The notes below the pieces were generated by a model. The model did not search any database, was not told the origin of the DNA, and saw only the letters and a program-made list of their open reading frames with translations. 64,000 nt of DNA from Planococcus antarcticus DSM 14505 (GTDB taxonomy: Bacteria; Bacillota; Bacilli; Bacillales_A; Planococcaceae), in assembly GCF_001687565.2 (NCBI RefSeq), contig NZ_CP016534.2, positions 1,120,501 to 1,184,500 on the forward strand, given 5' to 3'. Of the stretch, positions 53,898-62,977 are shown piece by piece. Each line of letters begins with the position of its first letter. Within the stretch, counting starts at the first letter, position 1. A program made the position numbers and the translations under genes.

Positions 53898-53931
53898 AAA
53901 GCCGACACAGGCATCCTGTGTCGGCTTTACT
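53898..53931 (+). terminator. hairpin after the YvlB-like gene
   Basis: AAAGCCGACACAGG / CCTGTGTCGGCTTT with a 3-base loop. The T run is short, so it may be weak or act on the 5' side as a bidirectional element. Confidence 0.65.
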
Positions 53932-54002
53932 TATCAAATGCACATAATTGGTATTTTCTGATTTTTTATCATAGTATTTAAATAAAAGAAAGGTTTTGAG
54001 GA

Positions 54003-54470
54003 ATGATAGCCACTATTTTAATTGGACTGATGATCCTTCTGATGTTGCTTAATCTTTATTACTTCTTCACAAATCAGCAGCATAAGGAAAGTTTTATCCA
54101 CATGTCACTGTTTACAAAACTATTTCTCGTGATGACAGCAGTCACTTTTGGCTTTGCTATCATTTATTATTTACTGGCTTTGAATAACAATGTTCTAAGA
54201 CTCAATGATGAAACAGGAAGAGTAGCAGGAGACGATTTTTGGGACTTTTTATACTTTAGTGGAGTGACGATGCTATCCGTAGGCTATGGCGATTTGGTGC
54301 CGGTTGGCGTTGCCCGATTTTTTGCTGTCATTCAAGCGGCATTGGGCTTGTTGTTGCCGTCAGCCTATTTTGTTAAAGCGTTTGGTGAAATGACTAACCA
54401 TGAAAAAGATGGGCAAGGAAATCGAAGTGATAAAACAGTGGAAAATGAGGAGGTAAAGAATAGTGAATAA
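54003..54470 (+). CDS. two-helix potassium channel
   Basis: A 155-residue ion channel: two or three membrane helices with the pore loop TMLSVGYGDLVPVG, carrying the K+ selectivity filter as SVGYGD (TVGYGD in most). No RCK regulatory domain is present; the C-terminal tail is short and charged. By family it forms tetramers in the cytoplasmic membrane. It overlaps the next gene by eight bases. Confidence 0.88.
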   Translation: MIATILIGLMILLMLLNLYYFFTNQQHKESFIHMSLFTKLFLVMTAVTFGFAIIYYLLALNNNVLRLNDETGRVAGDDFWDFLYFSGVTMLSVGYGDLVPVGVARFFAVIQAALGLLLPSAYFVKAFGEMTNHEKDGQGNRSDKTVENEEVKNSE

Positions 54471-55695
54471 GAATGTTTCCGCTCATATAAAAAACACTTT
54501 CGATAAACTGCTGGATAAAAATAAAATTCAACAGGCGCTGGTATTTATTGAACGAGACCATCAGCTGACAATCAAAGAGTAGATTGCTCTGACGGAAATT
54601 CCGGCACCGCCATTTAAAGAGCAGCTACGTGCTGAAAATTTCATGGAGCGTCTAAAAGCTCTAGGATTGGAAGATGTCCGTATGGATTCTGAAGGCAACG
54701 TCCATGGGTTAAGAAAAGGGCGAGGGAAAGGCCCAAAAGTATTTGTGTCGGCCCATCTGGATACAGTGTTTCCTGAAGAGACCGATACAACGGTGCAACA
54801 GAAAAATGGTATGATGCATGCACCTGGAATTGGTGACGACGCCCGTGGACTGGCCGAATTGCCGGCGGTCGTAAGAGCCATTAGCGAAGCAGGAATTGAT
54901 AACACTGGAGCTATTATTTTTGGAGGGACAGTCGGTGAGGAAGGTGCAGGAGATTTGCGCGGCGTAAAAGCTTTTTTTGCTGAGCATCAGGACATTGATG
55001 GATTCTTGTCACTGGATGGGCCAGGATCCAATGACATTACCTATTTGGCCACAGGAAGCTATCGCTATAAGATTACATACAGAGGACCCGGAGGCCATAG
55101 CTTTGCGGCCTTTGGCACACCTAGTGCAACACATGCATTAGGTCGTGCAATGGCCGCAATTGCTGATTTGGAAACGATCAATGAGCCGAAGACGACTTTT
55201 TCGATCGGTCAGGTTTCCGGTGGCACCTCGGTGAACGCGATCGCTCAGGAAGCATCGATGCTAGTCGATCTTCGTTCCAACGATCAACAGGAACTGGATA
55301 AATTGGAACACTACTTTCTCGAAATTGTAGAAAAGGCGGCTCGAGCTGAAAATGTACGCTGGGGTGATGACCGGCTGCGAGTTAGAATCAACCGTTTTGG
55401 CAACCGTCCACCAGCAAGCCAATCGGGGGATGAGCCAATCGTGCAGGTGGCAAGCGCTGCGAGCCATTCGCTTGGAGCAGAACCGCAGTTAAAGAAACCG
55501 AGCAGCACCGATGCCAACTATCTGGTGAGCATTGGAATTCCGGCCATCGCCATCGGCCTCGGTGGAGAATTTGTCAAAGCACACACGTTGGAAGAATGGC
55601 ATGATCCTAAAAATGGTTATTTGGCTATTCAAAAAAGCTTGATGACGATCCTTGGGTTGGTCGGAGTTGAAAAAATTAGTCCACCATTGCTCTAG
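54463..55695 (+). pseudogene. PepT-like M20 peptidase interrupted by an in-frame TAG
   Basis: The frame from GTG 54463 (AGGAGG 9 bases upstream) to TAG 55695 encodes ~410 residues but has TAG at 54580-54582, codon 40. The context KE-stop-IALTEIPAPPF is the usual start of these peptidases with Gln at the stop, so CAG to TAG is likely. All metal-site motifs lie after it: VSAHLDTVF, GIGDDARG, GTVGEEGAG, DLRSND and the C-terminal H. A product restarting at ATG 54643 (350 aa) would keep them but lose ~60 residues. The remainder is well conserved, so the break is recent, or readthrough occurs. Confidence 0.8.
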
Positions 55696-55696
55696 A

Positions 55697-55737
55697 AAAA
55701 AATCCGGACAGCCTTTAAAGGCTGTCCGGATTTTTTG
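55697..55737. terminator. bidirectional terminator between the M20 pseudogene and the DUF1801 gene
   Basis: AATCCGGACAGCCTTT / AAAGGCTGTCCGGATT with practically no loop, A-tract and T-tract on the sides. The DUF1801 stop codon (55715-55717) lies at its centre. Confidence 0.88.
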
Positions 55738-56161
55738 TTTTTGTGTCTGGATACAATTCCTGCAGAAAATCAATAGACTTCCGAATCAATTGCTGCAGGA
55801 CGTCGAGGTTGACGTCTTCGATTTTATCGATATAGACGCAAGCTTTTCCGCTGGTGTGTTTGCCGAATTTCTCGAGCAATGGCCCTCGGGCCTCATCTCC
55901 GGTTGCAAAATATAAGCTAGTTTTCGCTTTGCGGGGAGAAAAACCGACCAGTGGTGCATCGCCCTCATGGCCCGTCTTGTAGACATAATGATAGGAGCCG
56001 AAGCCAATAATGCTGTGTCCCCACATTTTTGCTGTGTAACCGCTTGTTTGTTCAAACAGCTCCAGTAGTTTATAAGCATCTTGCTGTTTTTTTGGATGAT
56101 CGATAGATTCGATAAATTCAATAACGTCGGTATCGGTTTCTTTTGTTTTTTGTTCATACAT
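55715..56161 (-). CDS. DUF1801 domain protein
   Basis: A 148-residue protein of the YdhG/DUF1801 group: DVIEFIESIDHPKKQQDAYKLLELFEQ, KMWGHSIIGFGSYHYVY, VGFSPRKAKTSLYF and a C-terminal KIEDVNLDVLQQLI. The structure class is known from related proteins but no function is established. AAGGAGGAG precedes ATG 56161. The last codons are encoded by one arm of the terminator. The TetM-like gene ends 31 bases upstream of its start and may be co-transcribed. Confidence 0.82.
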   Translation of the reverse strand: MYEQKTKETDTDVIEFIESIDHPKKQQDAYKLLELFEQTSGYTAKMWGHSIIGFGSYHYVYKTGHEGDAPLVGFSPRKAKTSLYFATGDEARGPLLEKFGKHTSGKACVYIDKIEDVNLDVLQQLIRKSIDFLQELYPDTKTKNPDSL

Positions 56162-56192
56162 GGCTCGCTCCTCCTTCGATTTAGATAGGGTC

Positions 56193-58139
56193 TTACAAAC
56201 AATGCATAGCTTTTTCTGCTTCGTCCCAAGAGACTTTATAACCTTGACCTTTCGCGCAAAAAATAGAAGTGGATGTGTAGAGAGGGTCGGCGTTTTTTTC
56301 GTAGCCGATCCGGTCGATTACTTGCGCTTCATTATGGCAGAGGTCGTAGCCATCGAATAGTAAACTGAGTGCGCCTTTGCCATGAGTTAAAGCAGCAAAT
56401 TCTGTACTGTACTTCATAAATGTAGCAACCGGTACACGACCTTCAATAATTGTTTTTCCGCCAGTTGTTTCAGGAGCGTTAAAGCTTCCATATGCTTGCT
56501 GAACATCCGATAACACTTTTCCCATTTGCTCTAAATTCACTTTGATTTTAAAGCGGTACATTGGTTCGAGCAGCTGGTTTTGTGCTTGTTCGAGTCCTTG
56601 ACGAAGCGCACGGAAAGTGGCTTCCCGAAAATCACCGCCTGAAGTGTGCTCATTATGACCGCGTCCAGTCACTAAAGTCGCTTTGACATCAGTCAAAGGA
56701 GAGCCGGTTAATATGCCGTGGTGATTCCGCTCTGTTAAGTGTTGAAGGATTAGGTTCTGGTTACCGACAGATAAAGCATCGGCATGGCAAGTATTGTCCA
56801 CTCGAAAACCACTATCTCTTTTACCTGGTTCTAATTTCAGATGAACTTCGGCGTAATGACGAAGAGGTTCAAAGTGGCCATAGCCCATAACTGGCAAATT
56901 GATGGTTTCCTTATAGAGAATTTCAGGTTCGCCAAACTTAACATTATGGCCAAATCGTTCGAGGACTACTTGCTCGAGAACTTCTAATTGAATAACACCC
57001 ATAACTTGAATTTGAATATGTTGAAAATATTCATCCCAGAAAACAGATAAAGAAGGATCTTCAGCGCCGAGAATTCTGAAACTAGTCAATACGTCTTTTG
57101 TGTGAAGAGACGGGTCAAAAAGAACGGTTGACTTTAATGTGGGTGTCACTTCAGATTGGTTGTTGTTAGGACAAACTCCAATGGCATCGCCAACTAGAGC
57201 TTCTGTTAAGCCGGCTATGGCGAACAGTTCGCCTGCCTGTGCTTGTTCTGATGCTTTGAATTTACTGCCGTTATAAATTCGGATTTGCGTCACTTTTTCT
57301 TCGAGACAATCTGCACCATACACTAATTTATCACGAACTTGTAAAATTCCGCTAAACGCTTTTAAAAAACAGATTCGGTTCCCGTTTTCATCGTGCCGAA
57401 TTTTATAAATTCGTGCCCCAAATGCTTGTTCATTTGAATAAGAGCTAGTCGTTAATTGATCGAGCTGAAGCAGGAAATCCAAGATACCGATATCTTGCAA
57501 AGCAGAGCCACTGGCACAAGGGTAAATCTCGTTAGCGGCAATCATACGCTGAAAAGATTTCATCCAGGTTTTTTTATCAAAACCAGTCTCCAAATACTGC
57601 ATCAGTAACTCTTCATCTCGTTCAGCGATAAATTCAATGAGTTTCTCGCTCAACACGTTATTTTGAAAGTTGCTTGTAATGTCACAGGCATCTTCAGAAA
57701 AGTTTGTACGGATGTCTTCTAAAACTTGAACGGGATCTGCCCCTTCACGATCTGTTTTATTAATGAAAAAAAAGACTGGAACCTTATGTTTTTGAAGAAA
57801 TTGCCAAACGGTTTCGGTATGCCCTTCAATGCCATCAACTGCACTGATGATAATAATGGCGTAATCCATCACTTGGATCGAGCGCTCCATTTCGGGGGAA
57901 AAGTCGACATGTCCAGGGGTGTCGATAAGGAAATAAGTTGAGCCATTGAAGGAAAAGCTTGCCTGGTCGGCGAAAATCGTGATGCCGCGGCTTTTTTCGA
58001 TGGCATGGCTGTCGAGGAACGCGTTTTGATGATCGACTCGTCCGCGCTTGCGGATGCTTTTTGTGTGATACAACAATTGTTCTGAGAATGTGGTCTTGCC
58101 GGCATCGACATGCGCAAGAATTCCGATGGTTTTGTTCAT
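56193..58139 (-). CDS. TetM-like ribosomal-protection GTPase
   Basis: A 648-residue EF-G-like translational GTPase: G1 AHVDAGKTT (residues 9-17), G3 DTPGHVDF, G4 NKTD, then beta-barrel, and EF-G domains III-V (YKETINLPVMGYGHFEPLRHYAEVHLKLEP; TGRGHNEHTSGGDFREATFRALRQG). Length and layout fit the Tet(M)/Tet(O)/Otr(A) class that removes tetracycline from the ribosome. Several chromosomal relatives have no proven resistance role, so the drug link is not certain. AAGGGGTGA precedes ATG 58139. No leader peptide or attenuator is visible in the 110-base upstream gap, unlike Tn916 tet(M). Confidence 0.78.
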   Translation of the reverse strand: MNKTIGILAHVDAGKTTFSEQLLYHTKSIRKRGRVDHQNAFLDSHAIEKSRGITIFADQASFSFNGSTYFLIDTPGHVDFSPEMERSIQVMDYAIIIISAVDGIEGHTETVWQFLQKHKVPVFFFINKTDREGADPVQVLEDIRTNFSEDACDITSNFQNNVLSEKLIEFIAERDEELLMQYLETGFDKKTWMKSFQRMIAANEIYPCASGSALQDIGILDFLLQLDQLTTSSYSNEQAFGARIYKIRHDENGNRICFLKAFSGILQVRDKLVYGADCLEEKVTQIRIYNGSKFKASEQAQAGELFAIAGLTEALVGDAIGVCPNNNQSEVTPTLKSTVLFDPSLHTKDVLTSFRILGAEDPSLSVFWDEYFQHIQIQVMGVIQLEVLEQVVLERFGHNVKFGEPEILYKETINLPVMGYGHFEPLRHYAEVHLKLEPGKRDSGFRVDNTCHADALSVGNQNLILQHLTERNHHGILTGSPLTDVKATLVTGRGHNEHTSGGDFREATFRALRQGLEQAQNQLLEPMYRFKIKVNLEQMGKVLSDVQQAYGSFNAPETTGGKTIIEGRVPVATFMKYSTEFAALTHGKGALSLLFDGYDLCHNEAQVIDRIGYEKNADPLYTSTSIFCAKGQGYKVSWDEAEKAMHCL

Positions 58140-58182
58140 GTGGTCACCCCTTTAGCTCCAGTTTAACAGAATTTATATTTAA

Positions 58183-58222
58183 CAAAACAAAAAACGCGAA
58201 AGCCGATTGGGCTTTCGCGTTC
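58183..58222 (-). terminator. intrinsic terminator after the amidase gene
   Basis: ACGCGAAAGCC / GGCTTTCGCGT with a 5-base loop; on the minus strand it is followed by TTTTTGTTTTG. Confidence 0.85.
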
Positions 58223-58250
58223 AGGTATGGTGTATTCGATTGAAAAGTGT

Positions 58251-58799
58251 TCACCGGCTTGCATCGAAACAGGCGATCCCGAAACAGATGCCCAGTGCGC
58301 AGCGTTTCCGGTAGGCTGTAGACTTCAGCAGTTCTACTTCTTGCTTATGTGTCATAAAACCACATTCCACAAGAATTGCCGGCATGTGCGTATTGCGCAA
58401 GACAGCAAAGTCGCCGTGTTTAACTCCACGATCTTTTCGTCCTGTCACTTGTACTAGGGAGTGTTGGACCAAGGCTGCAAGTTCTTTGGTTGCTGTCTGG
58501 GGCCGATTGTAAGTATAGGTTTCTAGGCCGCTGGCAGTATTGAAAGTATTGCCCATTGCATTGGCATGGATAGAAACGAACAAATCTACCTTTAAGCGGT
58601 TTGCGAGTGCTGTGCGCTCGTGCAGCAGAACGTCCAGATCGCTTTGATGGCTGAAAAAAACATTATGTCCATCCAGGACTAACCGCTTTTTGACTTCTTC
58701 GGCAACTGCCGAATTAAAATAGAATTCTCTTAGCCTGCCATCTGGCGAGCGCTTTCCTGGCGTGTCAGGACCATGGCCAGCATCAATCATTATCTTCAT
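58251..58799 (-). CDS. N-acetylmuramoyl-L-alanine amidase (Amidase_3)
   Basis: A 182-residue zinc amidase that cuts the bond between peptide and glycan in cell wall. Zinc ligands: His in IDAGHGPDTPG, Glu in LREFYFN and His in FVSIHANAM; catalytic Glu in LVECGFM. There is no signal peptide and no wall-binding domain, so how it reaches the wall is unclear. Similar compact forms are CwlD-like or phage/prophage endolysin domains. ATG 58799 follows AAAGGAGG; the much longer upstream frame is discarded. It is divergent from hprK. Confidence 0.86.
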   Translation of the reverse strand: MKIMIDAGHGPDTPGKRSPDGRLREFYFNSAVAEEVKKRLVLDGHNVFFSHQSDLDVLLHERTALANRLKVDLFVSIHANAMGNTFNTASGLETYTYNRPQTATKELAALVQHSLVQVTGRKDRGVKHGDFAVLRNTHMPAILVECGFMTHKQEVELLKSTAYRKRCALGICFGIACFDASR

Positions 58800-58966
58800 T
58801 TTGAAAAACCTCCTTTTTTGGTCTATATAGTAGAAGGAAGCGTCAAAGGGGACAAAAATCTTCAAATATATTTTTTCCATGTTAAAATAAGAGCAAACCG
58901 CATGTAAAAAGAACAACTTCGACGAAAATTCGAAATAATGTGTGGATAAGGAATGAGGGGTAACAA

Positions 58967-59893
58967 ATGGGACAAGTAACAACAAAGCAAGTGATGGAAA
59001 AGTTCGAGCTGGATTTAATCAGCGGTGACGAAGGCGTCGGCCGCCATATTCCCATCAGCGATATTTCAAGACCCGGTTTGGAAATGGCCGGTTATTTTAC
59101 TCATTATCCAGCGAACCGTGTACAGCTGCTCGGCAAAACCGAGCTTTCTTTTTTTTCCATGCTATTACCGGAAGAGCGGCTGGACCGCATGATGAAATTA
59201 TGTACCGACGATACACCGGCCATCATCGTTTCACATGGTGTTCCGGTACCGGAAGAATTGGTCATCGCTTCAAGCAATCGACATGTTCCGGTTATGACGA
59301 CTCCAATGTCAACAACTCGTTTTTCCAGTTTGCTGACGAATTTTCTGGAAAGTCAATTGGCTCCAACAACAGCCGTCCATGGCGTGCTTGTTGATATTTA
59401 TGGCGTAGGAGTTTTATTGACAGGTAAAAGCGGAGTCGGTAAAAGTGAGACAGCGCTAGAGCTTGTCAAAAAAGGTCACCGTCTTGTAGCGGACGATTGT
59501 GTGGAGATTCATCAGGAAGGGGAGAATACATTGGTTGGCCACTCTCCTCAACTGATCGAGCATTTGCTTGAAATCCGGGGAGTCGGCATTATTGATATTA
59601 TGACCTTGTTCGGAGCAAGCGCTATACGTACGTTTAAGCGGATTTCCTTAGTGATTGACCTGGAGATTTGGGATCAGGAGAAAACCTATGATCGTCTTGG
59701 TCTGGAAGAAGAAAAGATGAGAATTATCGATACACATTTGACGAAGCTGACAATTCCTGTTCGGCCTGGGCGAAATTTATCCGTCATCATAGAAGTTGCA
59801 GCGATGAACTATCGCCTCAAACGAATGGGCATTAATGCTGCTGAAGAATTTTCAAATCGTCTGAATGACGTAATTGCACAAGATGCAAACTAA
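58967..59893 (+). CDS. hprK: HPr kinase/phosphorylase
   Basis: A 308-residue bifunctional enzyme that phosphorylates Ser46 of HPr and Crh, or reverses it, to control carbon catabolite repression. P-loop GKSGVGKSE (about 154-162), the HprK signature [12 protein letters not shown] and the VADDCVEI segment are present. First gene of hprK-lgt-yvoD-ppaX-yvoF; PpaX removes the pyrophosphate released by its phosphorylase reaction. Shine-Dalgarno GAGGGG. Confidence 0.96.
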   Translation: MGQVTTKQVMEKFELDLISGDEGVGRHIPISDISRPGLEMAGYFTHYPANRVQLLGKTELSFFSMLLPEERLDRMMKLCTDDTPAIIVSHGVPVPEELVIASSNRHVPVMTTPMSTTRFSSLLTNFLESQLAPTTAVHGVLVDIYGVGVLLTGKSGVGKSETALELVKKGHRLVADDCVEIHQEGENTLVGHSPQLIEHLLEIRGVGIIDIMTLFGASAIRTFKRISLVIDLEIWDQEKTYDRLGLEEEKMRIIDTHLTKLTIPVRPGRNLSVIIEVAAMNYRLKRMGINAAEEFSNRLNDVIAQDAN

Positions 59894-59914
59894 GCGAATG
59901 GGAAGGTGCACAAG

Positions 59915-60727
59915 ATGTTTTCAATAGTGGCTTCAATAGACCCGACCGCTTTTTCACTCGGTCCGATTTCAGTTCAGTGGTATGGCGTCATTATCGCCGC
60001 TGGTATTGTCATTGCCTTTCTGGTGGGACAGCGTGAAATGGTCAAACGGGGACTGCATACTGAATATTTAACCGATTTGCTTATTTGGGCAGTACCGCTG
60101 GCGATTGTCGGTGCCCGTATTTACTATGTGGCATTTGAATGGGAGCATTACAAAGATAATCCCGGCCAAATTATCGCTATCTGGAATGGCGGAATTGCGA
60201 TACACGGAGCATTGATTGCATCTGTGATTGTTGCTTATCTGTTTACTAAAAAGCGCAACACATCGTTCTTGAAAGTGGCGGATATATTAGCCCCAAGTAT
60301 CTTGATTGGACAAGCGATTGGTCGCTGGGGAAATTTCATCAATCAAGAAGCGCATGGCGGAGAAATATCTCGAACTTTTTTGGAAAATCTGTTTATTCCT
60401 GATTGGATCATCAATCACATGTACATAGATGGAGCTTATTACCACCCGACTTTCCTTTACGAATCCTTGTGGAGTCTGGTGGGCATCATCATTTTGCTGT
60501 TGCTCCGCAAAGCCAGTCTGGTACGCGGCGAAATGTTTTTCTTCTATATGATCTGGTATTCTGTTGGCCGTTTCTTTATCGAAGGCATGCGGACAGATAG
60601 CCTTTATGTGGTCGGTGAACTTCGTGCCGCTCAGCTGGTGTCGGTCATTGCTGTCGTTATTGCAGTGGTATTGATCGTTTACCGCCGCCTATCAATCAAA
60701 AACCCGCCACACTATAAAGACAATTAA
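59915..60727 (+). CDS. lgt: prolipoprotein diacylglyceryl transferase
   Basis: A 270-residue membrane enzyme with about seven helices that transfers diacylglycerol to the lipobox Cys of prolipoproteins such as PrsA (18848) and the lipoprotein at 32411. Signature GRWGNFINQEAHGG and the HPTFLYES segment are present. ATG 59915 lies 8 bases after GGAAGG; GTG 59906 lies within that site. Confidence 0.96.
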   Translation: MFSIVASIDPTAFSLGPISVQWYGVIIAAGIVIAFLVGQREMVKRGLHTEYLTDLLIWAVPLAIVGARIYYVAFEWEHYKDNPGQIIAIWNGGIAIHGALIASVIVAYLFTKKRNTSFLKVADILAPSILIGQAIGRWGNFINQEAHGGEISRTFLENLFIPDWIINHMYIDGAYYHPTFLYESLWSLVGIIILLLLRKASLVRGEMFFFYMIWYSVGRFFIEGMRTDSLYVVGELRAAQLVSVIAVVIAVVLIVYRRLSIKNPPHYKDN

Positions 60728-60747
60728 CTAATGAAAAGAGCGATCAG

Positions 60748-61683
60748 ATGTCGACTTTTAAAAATGGATTGAAAGCGGGGTTGAAGACGACTTGGTCTCT
60801 GGGAAAAATCATTTTTCCTATCACTTTGCTCGTCACGATGCTGCAATATACACCGGTTCTGCCTTTTATCATCGATTTGGTGGCACCAATCATGGGCGTA
60901 TTCGGTTTAAGCGGCGATGCCGCCATTCCGCTGGTCCTTGGGAATGCGCTTAATCTGTATGCTGGAATTGCCGGTATCTTGTCCCTGGAATTAACGGTCA
61001 AGGAAGTTTTTATTCTCGCCGTTATGCTATCCTTTTCACATAATATCTTTATTGAAACCGGCGTAGCGCTGAAAGTTGGCGTCAAGCTATGGGTGGTGCT
61101 GGTGGTTCGTTTTGGACTCGCTGGACTGTCTGGAATCATCATTAATCTATTGTGGAAAGGCGGCGGTGAAGCCGCACAATACGGCTTTGCGCCTGAAGCA
61201 GCGGCCGCACCTGAAAGCTGGCTGGGGATTTTGCTGATCGGGCTTGAAAAAGCTTCGTTCGGCGTCCTGCAACTGGCGATGATCGTCATTCCGTTGATGA
61301 TCATGATTCAAATTCTGAAAGACAAACAATACCTGCAAAAGATATCGAACTCGATGGGGCCGTTAACCCGCATATTGGGCGTAGAAAAAAATGCTTCTGT
61401 GACGCTTGCTTCCGGATTGGTTTTCGGACTGGCGATGGGAGCGGGGGTCATGATCCAGGCAGTTCAGGAAGATGGGGTCAGCAAAAAGGATGCGACATTA
61501 GTGTTCATTTTCCTAGTTGCCTGCCACGCAATAGTGGAAGATACGCTGATTTTTATTCCACTGGGGATTCCGATTTGGCCACTGCTGGCGATCCGCGTCG
61601 TCACTGCATTAGGCTTGACCATCTTTGTTTCCTATATGTGGCGTAAAGCGGAAGAAAAACAGAAGGAAGTGATTTCAACATGA
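60748..61683 (+). CDS. yvoD: YvoD, nucleoside-recognition (Gate) domain membrane protein
   Basis: A 311-residue membrane protein with about eight helices and the Gate/nucleoside recognition repeat, seen in SIVxFP-like segments such as IIFPITLLVTMLQYTPVLPF and LVFGLAMGAGVMIQ. The function of YvoD is unknown; spore maturation proteins SpmA/SpmB share the domain. It overlaps ppaX by four bases. Confidence 0.83.
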   Translation: MSTFKNGLKAGLKTTWSLGKIIFPITLLVTMLQYTPVLPFIIDLVAPIMGVFGLSGDAAIPLVLGNALNLYAGIAGILSLELTVKEVFILAVMLSFSHNIFIETGVALKVGVKLWVVLVVRFGLAGLSGIIINLLWKGGGEAAQYGFAPEAAAAPESWLGILLIGLEKASFGVLQLAMIVIPLMIMIQILKDKQYLQKISNSMGPLTRILGVEKNASVTLASGLVFGLAMGAGVMIQAVQEDGVSKKDATLVFIFLVACHAIVEDTLIFIPLGIPIWPLLAIRVVTALGLTIFVSYMWRKAEEKQKEVIST

Positions 61684-62336
61684 CACTGAAAAAGATTGAC
61701 ACCTTATTATTCGATTTTGATGGTACCTTGCTGGATACTAACGAATTGATTATCCAAACCTTTCTATCCGTTTTGGACGAGCATTATCCGGGACGTTTTG
61801 ACCGAGGGGAAGTGTTGCATTTTATTGGTCCGTCGCTGGAGCAGACATTTACAGCTATTGACCCCGAGCGTGTGGAAGAGCTGACAGTTCAATACCGTGC
61901 CCTCAACCGAATCATGCACGATGATTTGGTTGAGGAATACGAGGGCGTGGTGGAAACGCTGCGCCTGCTGAAAACACAAGGGTTGAAAATGGCGATTGTA
62001 TCGACGAAAAGAAGCGAAACAATCCGTCATGGATTAGACTTAATGGGTATCAGCGATGTGTTTGATGTACTGGTCGGCCTAGATCATGTCAGCAATCCAA
62101 AACCGGATCCCGAACCTTTACATCTAGCATTAGAGCAATTAGGTGCATCTCACGATGAAGCCTTGATGATCGGTGACAACTCGCATGATATCGAAGGTGG
62201 CAAAAATGCGGGAGTTCGAACTGCTGGTGTTGCTTGGTCGGTGAAAGGCGAAGACTTTTTGGCCAGTTTTAATCCTGACTTTATGCTTCAGCACATCAGT
62301 GATTTGCTGGTGCTGACTAAAGAGGCTGTGAAATGA
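61680..62336 (+). CDS. ppaX: pyrophosphatase PpaX
   Basis: A 218-residue HAD-family phosphatase: LLFDFDGTLLDTNE with nucleophile Asp (about 9-22), VSTKRS, NPKPDPEPL and GDNSHDIEGG. In Bacillus PpaX hydrolyses the pyrophosphate made when HprK dephosphorylates HPr-Ser-P. It overlaps both neighbours by four bases (ATGA). Confidence 0.93.
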   Translation: MTLKKIDTLLFDFDGTLLDTNELIIQTFLSVLDEHYPGRFDRGEVLHFIGPSLEQTFTAIDPERVEELTVQYRALNRIMHDDLVEEYEGVVETLRLLKTQGLKMAIVSTKRSETIRHGLDLMGISDVFDVLVGLDHVSNPKPDPEPLHLALEQLGASHDEALMIGDNSHDIEGGKNAGVRTAGVAWSVKGEDFLASFNPDFMLQHISDLLVLTKEAVK

Positions 62337-62845
62337 GAAGGACACAACGTCATTTTGTAGAGGGACCAAATTCGCTTTGGCATATTTACAAAACGGTGCC
62401 GTTCTGGAAAGTGACCAAGAATTTTTTGGTGATCCAAACAGCTAGATACACGCCATTTTTACCTATGAAAAATTGGATGTATAAAAACTTTCTTAAAATG
62501 AATATCGGAAAGCATTCTTCTTTTGCATTGATGGTTATGCCGGATGTTATGTTTCCTGAAAAAATCACAGTGGGAGAAAACTCAGTAATTGGTTATAATA
62601 CCACCATTCTTGCACATGAATATTTAATAGATGAATACCGACTCGGCGACGTGGTCATCGGAGACCACGTTATGATCGGAGCAAACACTACGATTTTGCC
62701 CGGCATTACCATCGGAAACGGGGCAATCGTTTCCGCTGCCACGCTCGTCCATAAAGATGTGCCAGCTGGAGCTTTTGTCGGCGGAAATCCGATGAACATC
62801 ATCTATACAGCTGAACAAATGGCGGCGCGCCAAGCAAAATCCTGA
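62333..62845 (+). CDS. yvoF: YvoF, hexapeptide-repeat acetyltransferase
   Basis: A 170-residue protein with left-handed beta-helix hexapeptides (VGENSVIGYNTTILAHEYLI, VVIGDHVMIGANTTILPGITIGNGAIVSAAT) and a C-terminal AGAFVGGNPMNII turn, typical of the NodL/LacA/CysE acyltransferase group. Substrate is unknown. Last gene of the hprK operon; its stop codon lies in the left arm of the terminator. Confidence 0.9.
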   Translation: MRRTQRHFVEGPNSLWHIYKTVPFWKVTKNFLVIQTARYTPFLPMKNWMYKNFLKMNIGKHSSFALMVMPDVMFPEKITVGENSVIGYNTTILAHEYLIDEYRLGDVVIGDHVMIGANTTILPGITIGNGAIVSAATLVHKDVPAGAFVGGNPMNIIYTAEQMAARQAKS

Positions 62846-62873
62846 AAGCATTCTTTGCTTTCAGGATTTTTTT
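62839..62873 (+). terminator. terminator of the hprK-yvoF operon
   Basis: ATCCTGAAAGC / GCTTTCAGGAT with a short loop, followed by TTTTTTT. Confidence 0.9.
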
Positions 62874-62885
62874 CGAGTATATCTC

Positions 62886-62915
62886 TTGACGGTGGATGGA
62901 ACAATGCGCTAAAAT
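62886..62915 (+). promoter_or_regulatory. promoter of hisZ
   Basis: -35 TTGACG (62886-62891), 18-base spacer, -10 TAAAAT (62910-62915). No T-box or other riboswitch is visible in the 60-base leader. Confidence 0.6.
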
Positions 62916-62977
62916 AAATATTACTTCATCACATTAGCGAACTAAAGTGAAAAAACCAATATTAGGGAGTTTTATAA

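Noticed and set aside
58800..58985. 62-residue N-terminal extension of the amidase
   Set aside because: AAAGGAGG directly precedes ATG 58799, and the extension would cross the hprK start region; it does not look like a proper signal peptide.
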